Shown here piece by piece: positions 1 to 5,683 of a stretch of DNA of 10,596 nucleotides (position 1 is its first letter; each line of letters opens with the position of its first letter). The position numbers and the translations under genes were made by a program. The notes under the pieces are model-generated. The model was given only the letters and a program-made list of their open reading frames with translations. It made no database searches and was not told the origin of the DNA. Source of the DNA: an uncultured Clostridia bacterium (lineage in GTDB: Bacteria; Bacillota; Clostridia; TANB77; CAG-508); contig CAKOVP010000037.1 of assembly GCA_934122035.1 (NCBI GenBank), positions 1 through 10,596 on the forward strand. The letters are read 5' to 3'.

Positions 1-145
1 AAATTCTTTATTTACTGGACTTTTCTCTTGGATTAGTAAATTCAGCCAAAAGTGGAATTTACTTTTATATTTAACCTAATAAAACTGTTCATAAACGGAA
101 AATCATATTTCCGTAAAGACAAAGCAAGTGTTCAATCCAAAATAA

Positions 146-180
146 CCAGAATAGGAAAAATTATACTTTTCCTATCCTGG
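146..180. terminator. Bidirectional hairpin terminator after the gatD-like gene
   Basis: CCAGaATAGGAAAA pairs with TTTTCCTATcCTGG across a short AT loop, giving a stem of about 14 bp with one mismatch. On the plus strand it is followed by TTTTTAATATT; on the minus strand it follows the gatD stop codon by about 18 bases and runs into TTATTTT. It can therefore end gatD transcription and also any rightward transcript entering from outside the window. Confidence 0.75.
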
Positions 181-197
181 TTTTTAATATTCTTGTA

Positions 198-917
198 TTA
201 GTCAAATGCTATATTAGGATTTTCAAATTCTTTTAATCTTATGTTATATGCATCAAACGCTTCTTTTTCGAATGCAAGTTTTGGATTTTTTACTCCTAAT
301 AATTTTAGTAAATATTTTGTAAAGTCTGGATTAAATACTAAAATTGGTCCTAGCACATATGTTCCCATAAAATTATTTATTCTAACTCCCTCAAATTTGG
401 TATCATTTAGTCCTGGTCCTCTTAATGCTTTAAATAAATAATTTTTAGAATTATCTCCATAAGATTTTGCAAATTGCGACATAAATCCTACTATTTTTAT
501 TGTTTCTTTTCCCTCTAGTTCTCCTAAGAATAAAGAATTGTATCTATTCATCATGTCTCTTTTTGCGTAACGATTAGTAATTCCAAGTCCTTCAATTTTG
601 CTTCTATCTTCATTTTCTATATATTTTCCAAATACTTCTAAAGCATTTCCTATCATTAAAAACACTTTATTTTCCTGTATTTGTTTTTTTATTATTTCAG
701 TGTAAGGTTTTAGCTTTTCTATTACAAGCTCTTGAGTTTTTTCAGTCATTGGAGCCATATAAACTAAGTCTACATTTTCTTTTACAAATGTTGGTTCATC
801 ATTTAGTGATGTATTTATTATTTCTATGTCTTTTACAGATTGCTCTAAATATTTTATGTTATATGTGTTTCCAAATAAGTTACACACTTCTGGATATAAA
901 ACTTCTACTCTAAGCAT
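198..917 (-). CDS. GatD-like type 1 glutamine amidotransferase subunit lacking catalytic residues
   Basis: This 239-aa protein is close in length to GatD (S. aureus 243 aa), the subunit that hydrolyses glutamine and feeds ammonia to MurT for amidating D-Glu in lipid II. The fold is recognisable from conserved blocks: LYPEVCNLFGN at the N-terminus, KIEGLGI near 108, an NR pair near 124 and GTYVLGP at 185-191. The GatD catalytic Cys (in ICGGYQ, C94 in S. aureus) is replaced by Gly90 in MIGNALE. The catalytic His (GTYLHGP) is Leu189. The GGGSDREQ loop and the GFENHGG block are also not conserved. Classical glutaminase activity is therefore unlikely. I chose the ATG at 917 because AGGAGGTGAGG precedes it; the longer frame starts with TTG at 935 inside that SD region. 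It overlaps the end of murT by 8 bases, implying translational coupling. It could be a structural subunit or use other chemistry; family assignment is firmer than function. Confidence 0.8.
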   Translation of the reverse strand: MLRVEVLYPEVCNLFGNTYNIKYLEQSVKDIEIINTSLNDEPTFVKENVDLVYMAPMTEKTQELVIEKLKPYTEIIKKQIQENKVFLMIGNALEVFGKYIENEDRSKIEGLGITNRYAKRDMMNRYNSLFLGELEGKETIKIVGFMSQFAKSYGDNSKNYLFKALRGPGLNDTKFEGVRINNFMGTYVLGPILVFNPDFTKYLLKLLGVKNPKLAFEKEAFDAYNIRLKEFENPNIAFD

Positions 918-2301
918 TAGCCTCACCTCCTGCAATTCTTTTTTCTATGTGTTCTCTTATATCTTCTGCAAGTTCTCCATTGTAAATATCGTATAAAATG
1001 TATATATCTGTTCCTTTATTTAATGATAGATTATCTGCAATTTTTTCTATATCCTTTGTAAATACTAATTTCTCTCTTGGAACTCCTGCAATTAATAACC
1101 TTAAATAGAAATCTTCTGATCTAGGTCCTCCAATTACAACTCTATCAATGCTTTCGTCATTCAAAAATTCAAAGTCGCAGTCATAAAGCCATACCATACT
1201 CTCAGATGTTTCTTTTGCATCATATCTATCAAATAAAACTAACACAACTTCTTTCTTACCTTTTTCATTTTTTACATAGTCGCATACACAAGAACATGCA
1301 ACAGGGTTTTGACCCTTTGCTAGATGGCTTACAATTTTTATTTCATCAACTGTTTTTTCTTGGTATCTGCTCTCTACTATTTTTTCTTTTTCAAAGGCAT
1401 TTTTTATTTGGTCTTGTGTAAGTCCTATTTCTGTAAGTGCAGAAATAACGGCAAGCTCATTGTAAATGTTGAATATACTATCAGAAATTAAATTATAGCT
1501 ATTTGACTTTCCATTATGTTCTATTGTTAGTTTTCTATTTTCAAAGTCTATATTGCTTACTCTAAAATCTGCTTCTGGTGATTTAAAATCGCAATTTGGG
1601 CAATATGCATTTCCTATATGATGATATCTTACATAGTTGTACTTTAGCTTTGTATGGCATTTAGGGCATACTCTCATATCATTTATAATATTTACAGATT
1701 CCGTTTTGTCTGTTGGCAATTTGTCTATCGCAAAATAAACTTTCTTATTACCATTTCCTAACCTGCTACTAATTAAATCATCTGCATTTAGAATTAACTT
1801 TGTTTCTTTTGGAAGTGCTCCATTTATAATATTAAATATAAATTCTGGATGAGCATTTCTCTTTATAGAATCTCTAAATAAATTTGTACAAACAAGATAT
1901 GTAGGTGTAATGTAAGAATATACCTTTATAGAACTTCTCTCATCTACCTCTAGAACTGCAACATCATATTTTGTTTTATTTGTAAGAGTTGAACCTGCAA
2001 TAAAAGCAGATGCAACACCAGAGTTTATGTTTGCACCAAGTCTGTTATCTAAAACTTTTTTGCCACTAGACTCTAAAGCTCCTATTAACAAATTACATAC
2101 TGTAGTTTTTCCATTTGTTCCAGTAACTGCAATAATTTCCTTTGGTTTAGATACTTTTGTTAAGAAGTCCTTATCTATTTTTAATGCAATCTTCCCTGGA
2201 AAGAAAGATGCCTTGAATTTTACAATTTTAAGTTTTTTTAGTAATTTAATTCCAAACATTATAAACTTTGCTGTATAAAATGCAATATAAAATTTAAACA
2301 T
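910..2301 (-). CDS. murT: MurT-like Mur ligase (lipid II isoglutaminyl synthase subunit family)
   Basis: 463 aa, slightly longer than typical MurT (about 440). In MurT/GatD, MurT uses ATP to activate the D-Glu carboxylate of lipid II on the cytoplasmic face, and GatD supplies ammonia. Visible features: a hydrophobic N-terminal segment, P-loop GTNGKTT at 61-67, VLEVDE at 117-121 (Mur ligase central domain), and the four-Cys ribbon peculiar to MurT (CPKC at 212-215, CPNC at 234-237). The C-terminal MurT domain (DUF1727-type) follows from about 310, with the VWLYDCDFE block. That domain is divergent: where family members usually read KNPAG and NDN.ADG.DxSW, this one has KGQNPVACSCVCDY and FDRYDAKETSESMVW. 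The start at 2301 is preceded by AAAGGAG at good spacing; an upstream in-frame extension to 2346 lacks an SD. It forms an operon with the gatD-like gene. The symbol denotes family; the actual substrate may differ. Confidence 0.82.
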   Translation of the reverse strand: MFKFYIAFYTAKFIMFGIKLLKKLKIVKFKASFFPGKIALKIDKDFLTKVSKPKEIIAVTGTNGKTTVCNLLIGALESSGKKVLDNRLGANINSGVASAFIAGSTLTNKTKYDVAVLEVDERSSIKVYSYITPTYLVCTNLFRDSIKRNAHPEFIFNIINGALPKETKLILNADDLISSRLGNGNKKVYFAIDKLPTDKTESVNIINDMRVCPKCHTKLKYNYVRYHHIGNAYCPNCDFKSPEADFRVSNIDFENRKLTIEHNGKSNSYNLISDSIFNIYNELAVISALTEIGLTQDQIKNAFEKEKIVESRYQEKTVDEIKIVSHLAKGQNPVACSCVCDYVKNEKGKKEVVLVLFDRYDAKETSESMVWLYDCDFEFLNDESIDRVVIGGPRSEDFYLRLLIAGVPREKLVFTKDIEKIADNLSLNKGTDIYILYDIYNGELAEDIREHIEKRIAGGEANA

Positions 2302-2350
2302 TGTTATTTCTCCTTTTATAGTTTTAATTCGAATATAGTCTACCACAATT

Positions 2351-2378
2351 TTATATAAAATACTAGTATTTTATATAA
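2351..2378. promoter_or_regulatory. Perfect 28-bp palindrome upstream of murT
   Basis: The half-site TTATATAAAATACT is followed directly by its exact reverse complement, with no spacer. It lies 50 bases upstream of the murT start codon and contains TATAAA-like -10 sequences on both strands. There is no T-tract and no loop, so it is a poor terminator; an operator for a dimeric regulator overlapping the promoter is the better reading. I could not settle on a convincing -35 box. Confidence 0.45.
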
Positions 2379-2476
2379 TAGAAAATTAGCATGGCTTCCC
2401 TAATATAGAACAAATTTAAAAATTCTCTGTGCAATATTTTATTCTCGAAATTTATTCAGTTTTTCCTAATACATAA

Positions 2477-2508
2477 AAATAAGATTTTGTTATTTCAAAA
2501 TCTTATTT
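2477..2508 (-). terminator. Rho-independent terminator of the aspS operon
   Basis: A perfect 13-bp stem (AAATAAGATTTTG with CAAAATCTTATTT) encloses a 6-base loop, starting a few bases after the stop codon of the small coiled-coil gene. On the minus strand it runs into TTTTTATGT. It ends the aspS transcript and separates it from murT. Confidence 0.8.
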
Positions 2509-2513
2509 CTTGT

Positions 2514-2759
2514 TTAGTATATTCTCTTTTCAAGTTCTAATGTAACCTTTGCAATTTTGTCTATATGATCATTCAAAACAACGTTTCTCATTTCATCTAT
2601 GTCGTTGTATTCTTCTAATTTTTGCAATCTTTTCATTATAACTTTTCTATTTTTCAATACATCTGCCTTTATATTTTTTTGTTCTTTTATTAGTACATCT
2701 AATTTTTCGTTTATTGTTTTTAATAGTTCTGCAAGTGCTTTTGTTTGTATTGAATCCAT
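2514..2759 (-). CDS. Small coiled-coil protein, function unknown
   Basis: 81 aa, very rich in Lys, Glu, Leu and Ile, with no signal peptide, membrane segment or Cys. Residues about 8-50 show heptad-like hydrophobic spacing (LLKTINEKLDVLIKEQ...), as do 60-80, so a helical coiled coil, probably oligomeric, is likely. It starts at an ATG with AGGTGA just upstream, 21 bases after the aspS stop codon, with no terminator between, and a strong terminator follows it. It is therefore probably cotranscribed with aspS. I do not recognise the family and give no function. Confidence 0.65.
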   Translation of the reverse strand: MDSIQTKALAELLKTINEKLDVLIKEQKNIKADVLKNRKVIMKRLQKLEEYNDIDEMRNVVLNDHIDKIAKVTLELEKRIY

Positions 2760-2780
2760 AAAATCACCTGCTTTCTTATT

Positions 2781-4544
2781 TTACTCCTCTATTTTTATAT
2801 GTACATCTTTTAATTGTTTTTCCTCTACTCTACTTGGAGCATTCATCATTGCATCTCTTGCTTTTTTGTTTTTAGGGAATGCAATAACTTCTCTAATATT
2901 TTGTGTATTTGCAATTAACATTACCATTCTATCTAACCCAGGAGCTGCTCCTGCATGTGGTGGAGTTCCGTATTTGAATGCTTTATATAAAGCTCCAAAT
3001 TTTTCTTCTACATTTTTCTCTGTGTATCCAGCAATCTCAAATGCTTTTACCATTAGTTTAGGATCATGGTTTCTAACTGCTCCAGATGCCATTTCGTAGC
3101 CATTACATACTAAGTCATATTGATATGCTAATATGTCTAATGGGTCTTTTGTTTCTAGTGCTTCCATTCCTCCTTGAGGCATTGAGAATGGATTATGATT
3201 AAAGTCTACTTTTCCCTCGTCTTCATTATATTCGTACATTGGGAAGTCTACTATGTAGCAGAATCTGTATACATTTTTTTCTAATAAGTCTAGTCTATTT
3301 CCAAGTTCTATTCTAACTTGTCCTGCTATTTTTTGAGCTGTTTCAAGCTTGTCTGCTATAAAGAATATGCTGTCTCCAATTTTTGCTCCAAGTTTTTCTT
3401 CTAGTCCTTTTAGTATATCTTCTGTAATGAATTTTGCAATTCCACCTTGAGGCATATTGTTTTCATCTATTTTAGTCCAAGCTAAGCCTTTTGCGCCTTG
3501 TTCTTCTACTGCAAATTCTGTCATACTATCAAAGAATTTTCTTCCTTGAGCTGCTCCATTTGGAACTACTATTGCTTTTATGGTTTTGTCTTGGAACGCT
3601 TTAAATTCTGTTCCTGCAAATATTTCTGTTGCATCTTGTATTATTAATGGATTTCTTAAATCTGGCTTATCTATTCCGTATTTTTCCATTGCTTCTCTAT
3701 ATGGAATACGTATAAATGGACCCTCGTCTACCTTCCAGTTTGTAAACTTTTTAAATACTGTTGGTACTAATTCTTCCATTACTGCAAGTACGTCTTCTTG
3801 AGTTGCAAATGCCATTTCAAAATCTACTTGATAAAATTCTCCTGGTGCTCTATCTGCTCTAGGGTCTTCATCTCTAAAGCAAGGAGCTATTTGAAAATAT
3901 TTATCAAATCCAGATATCATTAATAATTGTTTAAATTGTTGTGGTGCTTGTGGTAAAGCATAAAATTCTCCTGGATGTAGTCTACTTGGTACTAAAAAGT
4001 CTCTAGCACCTTCTGGTGATGAATTTGCAAGTATTGGAGTTTGAATTTCTGCAAAACCCATTTCATCCATTTTGTCTCTTATAGTTTTCATTATTTTAGA
4101 ACGTAATAATATGTTATTGTGTATTTTTTCATTACGCAAATCCAAAAATCTATATTCTAGTCTTAAATCTTCTCTTACTTGTGATATATCTATTTTTTCC
4201 GAATTTATTTCAAATGGAAGTGTTGGCTCACAAGTTCCAAGAACAGTAATTTCTTTTGCATCTATTTCTATTTCTCCTGTTGGAATTTTTTTGTTTTTAT
4301 TTGAACGTTCAACAACTGTTCCTTCCACAGATATAACACATTCTGTATATAAATTTTCTATTTTATTTTTTAGCTCTTCACTAGATACAACTATTTGTGT
4401 AATTCCATACTGGTCTCTTAAGTCTATAAATGTCATTCCACCTAAGTTTCTAATTCTTTGTATCCAACCAGCAAGTTTTACTTTTTTTCCTACATTTGAT
4501 ATGTTAAGTTCTCCACAATTATTTGTTCTATATTCGTTTGCCAT
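2781..4544 (-). CDS. aspS: Aspartyl-tRNA synthetase
   Basis: This 587-aa class IIb synthetase charges tRNA-Asp in the cytoplasm, and its length is normal for bacterial AspRS. Domains: N-terminal OB-fold anticodon-binding domain (GWIQRIRNLGG near 26-36, FIDLRD), catalytic core with ETP/PEGARDFLVPSR-type motifs near 168-188, motif 2 FRDEDPRADR at 223-232, the inserted GAD domain in the middle, and motif 3 GLDR at 536-539. Motif 2 continues as APGEFYQVDFE, a variant longer than the common QPEFTQIDIE. In my memory this is found mainly in alphaproteobacterial AspRS and some clostridia. Residue Leu34 sits at the RRRD(H/L)G position, where His marks many non-discriminating enzymes and Leu (as in E. 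coli) discriminating ones. The start is supported by AAGGAATT upstream. A promoter candidate lies at 4584-4612. No T-box leader is visible. Confidence 0.97.
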   Translation of the reverse strand: MANEYRTNNCGELNISNVGKKVKLAGWIQRIRNLGGMTFIDLRDQYGITQIVVSSEELKNKIENLYTECVISVEGTVVERSNKNKKIPTGEIEIDAKEITVLGTCEPTLPFEINSEKIDISQVREDLRLEYRFLDLRNEKIHNNILLRSKIMKTIRDKMDEMGFAEIQTPILANSSPEGARDFLVPSRLHPGEFYALPQAPQQFKQLLMISGFDKYFQIAPCFRDEDPRADRAPGEFYQVDFEMAFATQEDVLAVMEELVPTVFKKFTNWKVDEGPFIRIPYREAMEKYGIDKPDLRNPLIIQDATEIFAGTEFKAFQDKTIKAIVVPNGAAQGRKFFDSMTEFAVEEQGAKGLAWTKIDENNMPQGGIAKFITEDILKGLEEKLGAKIGDSIFFIADKLETAQKIAGQVRIELGNRLDLLEKNVYRFCYIVDFPMYEYNEDEGKVDFNHNPFSMPQGGMEALETKDPLDILAYQYDLVCNGYEMASGAVRNHDPKLMVKAFEIAGYTEKNVEEKFGALYKAFKYGTPPHAGAAPGLDRMVMLIANTQNIREVIAFPKNKKARDAMMNAPSRVEEKQLKDVHIKIEE

Positions 4545-4583
4545 TTTATCAATTCCTTTTATATTAAATTTTGTTTCTGTTAT

Positions 4584-4612
4584 ATTCTACTCTTTTTTTG
4601 CCTAAAAGTCTA
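4584..4612 (-). promoter_or_regulatory. Candidate sigma-A promoter for aspS
   Basis: TAGACT (4 of 6 matches to the -35 consensus), a 17-base spacer and TAGAAT (5 of 6 to -10) stand 40 to 70 bases before the aspS start codon. The site partly overlaps the 3' side of the kinase remnant, so the aspS promoter may have been kept when the kinase decayed. Confidence 0.45.
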
Positions 4613-4617
4613 GATAT

Positions 4618-4781
4618 TTTACACTATTTTTTATTACATTGGTTAAGGCTTCTTTTTGCCAATTATAATCTGCTTTTATAATTACATTTTCTTGTATATT
4701 ATCCAGCATAATTCTTATTGATGTTAAAGGTGTTTTTAATTAATGCGAAATATCTGTTGAAGAATTACTTAATTTTTTCTT
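4618..4781 (-). pseudogene. Remnant of a sensor histidine kinase
   Basis: Reading the minus strand in one frame gives KKKLSNSSTDISH, then a TAA stop (4740-4742), then LKTPLTSIRIMLDNI, then ADYNWQKEALTNVIKNSVK. The first part is a textbook H-box: S-H-(E/Q)-L-K-T-P-L-T-S with the phospho-acceptor His. The stop sits exactly at the E/Q codon, so CAA or GAA became TAA by one substitution. The second part is the sequence leading into the N-box of the HATPase domain. In intact kinases these two blocks are separated by roughly 60-80 residues, which are missing here after DNIQEN. The sensor part and the ATP-binding G-boxes are also gone, and an in-frame TAA lies just upstream (4782-4784). It cannot make a working kinase. 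No response regulator gene is adjacent. It fills the gap between gerQ and aspS. Confidence 0.8.
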
Positions 4782-4791
4782 TTAGTCCCTT

Positions 4792-5160
4792 TTAAACTAT
4801 TCGATTATTGTTATAATAATTTTTATTATACATATTTAAATAATTCGAATATATACCAGTTGTTGATATTGTTATAAACTTTATAGAGTAAATATCGCAA
4901 TACACTAAACTATCATTTTCAAATGATCTTAATAAAATATAACTTGCCCCTACATCTTCCAAAATTCCTATTCTATCAACCAAATTATTAGTACCAATTA
5001 AAAATTCCACTCTCATTAGTTTTCCAATTTGTTCTCTTAAAAAAGCTGGAGTATATATTGGATTTTTTAATGTTTCTGGCCAATTTGTTTGATTTTCTTC
5101 CGATAGATTTTGTCTTTTGTTATATATCAAATTTTGACCTATTTCTTTATTTTCTTCCAT
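4792..5160 (-). CDS. gerQ: GerQ-like spore coat protein
   Basis: 122 aa. The central block from about 37 to 97 (YTPAFLREQIGKLMRVEFLI... GILEDVGASYILLRS... YCDIYSIKFITI) matches the pattern of GerQ: a short helix, then a small beta-rich domain ending in a conserved Tyr-rich stretch. In Bacillus, GerQ is a mother-cell-made inner coat protein needed to place CwlJ in the spore. The Gln/Asn/Tyr-rich tails fit a coat protein cross-linked by transglutaminase. The N-terminus is hydrophilic and there is no signal peptide. It starts at an ATG with AGAGGAAAG upstream, 17 bases after the cwlJ stop codon, so the two are almost certainly cotranscribed, as expected of functional partners. The remnant kinase follows it with no obvious terminator. 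Confidence 0.8.
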   Translation of the reverse strand: MEENKEIGQNLIYNKRQNLSEENQTNWPETLKNPIYTPAFLREQIGKLMRVEFLIGTNNLVDRIGILEDVGASYILLRSFENDSLVYCDIYSIKFITISTTGIYSNYLNMYNKNYYNNNRIV

Positions 5161-5177
5161 AAACTTTCCTCTTTCTT

Positions 5178-5625
5178 TTATGTTTTACTATATAAAGGTG
5201 TAGGTTTATAAAAGCAATGATCTCCTATTCTTGTATGCAAACTGCCAGAGCCATTATACGGGAAAGTACTCAAGCATGTTGGTTTAAAAGGATTTAAATA
5301 CCACAAGCATAGGTCTACTTCATTTAATCTGTTTCCAGATAAAGCCCAATCTGCAATATTATATTCTATATCACTTGGGTTCATGTTATATATATTTTGA
5401 CTGTTATATTTTCCTCCAATAGCTTCTCTTGCACAGTCAAATTGTCCTTTTTGAAATAATATGTTTCTTATATTTCCTCCTTGCGATACCCTAAAATATT
5501 CGCCTTCTTGCACATTTACTCTGTTCATTATAACAGAGGCAACAGCTTTCATTCCGAATATCTCCTTCTCCACCTGCCTCGCATTGTATCATTCTTGCAA
5601 GTAGTTCTCTTTCCGAATATGCCAT
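5178..5625 (-). pseudogene. cwlJ: CwlJ-like spore cortex-lytic enzyme, frameshifted
   Basis: The ATG at 5625 has AGAGGTG eight bases upstream and opens as MAYSERELLARMIQCEAGGEGDI, the SleB/CwlJ hydrolase start including the catalytic Glu of the EA.GEG motif. Frame 0 then runs off to a TAG after 44 codons. Removing one C (plus-strand G5556) restores GEGDIGMKAVASVIMNRV and the rest of the domain, down to LWYLNPFKPTC and IGDHCFYKPT. The repaired protein would be 148 aa, near Bacillus CwlJ (142 aa), without a signal peptide, like CwlJ and unlike SleB. CwlJ degrades cortex muramic-lactam peptidoglycan during germination and needs GerQ, encoded next. The downstream frame alone (from GTG 5573 or ATG 5552) lacks the catalytic Glu. 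Explanations are a true mutation, an assembly error, or a +1 frameshift; a mutation or sequence error is most likely. Confidence 0.88.
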
Positions 5626-5667
5626 AAAACTTACACCTCTTTTATAGTATATGTAGGTGTAAGTTTT
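5626..5667 (-). promoter_or_regulatory. Hairpin hiding the cwlJ SD, with a mother-cell sigma promoter-like loop
   Basis: AAAACTTACACCT (5667-5655) and AGGTGTAAGTTTT (5638-5626) form a perfect 13-bp stem with a 16-base loop. The 3' arm contains the cwlJ SD and ends immediately before its ATG. The loop contains CATATACTA (5653-5645), matching the SigK -10 consensus CATANNNTA, with AC 16 bases upstream (5671-5670), and also 7 of 8 to the SigE -10. A start from there would give a short leader with a free SD. In the plus direction the stem is followed by TTTTTTG, and on the minus strand by TTTT, so it could also act as a terminator after the flippase-like gene. Confidence 0.6.
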
Positions 5668-5683
5668 TTGTTTCGTTTTATTC

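Noticed and set aside
1..77. Two plus-strand frames are open from the window edge to stops at about 72-77 and could be the tail of a neighbouring gene.
   Set aside because: Only about 25 codons each, two competing frames, and no recognisable motif. The terminator at 146-180 would fit a convergent gene, but that is not enough to call one.
95..114. Small hairpin ACGGAAA...TTTCCGT.
   Set aside because: Seven base pairs without a T-tract and next to no gene; too weak to name.
2599..3099. A long plus-strand open frame (166 codons) opposite aspS and the small coiled-coil gene; others lie opposite aspS, murT and glgP.
   Set aside because: They are antisense shadows of well-supported genes, rich in Phe/Ser/Leu from reading Lys/Glu-rich genes backwards, with no SD or family motif.
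4545..4620. T-box leader upstream of aspS.
   Set aside because: The space before the start is short and occupied by the kinase remnant; no specifier loop, T-box sequence or terminator/antiterminator pair is visible.
5178..5573. Treating the downstream cwlJ frame (GTG at 5573, or ATG at 5552 with AAGGAG upstream) as a complete gene.
   Set aside because: The sequence upstream of the shift clearly encodes the missing N-terminus with the catalytic Glu and has its own good SD and ATG, so the gene is one frameshifted unit.
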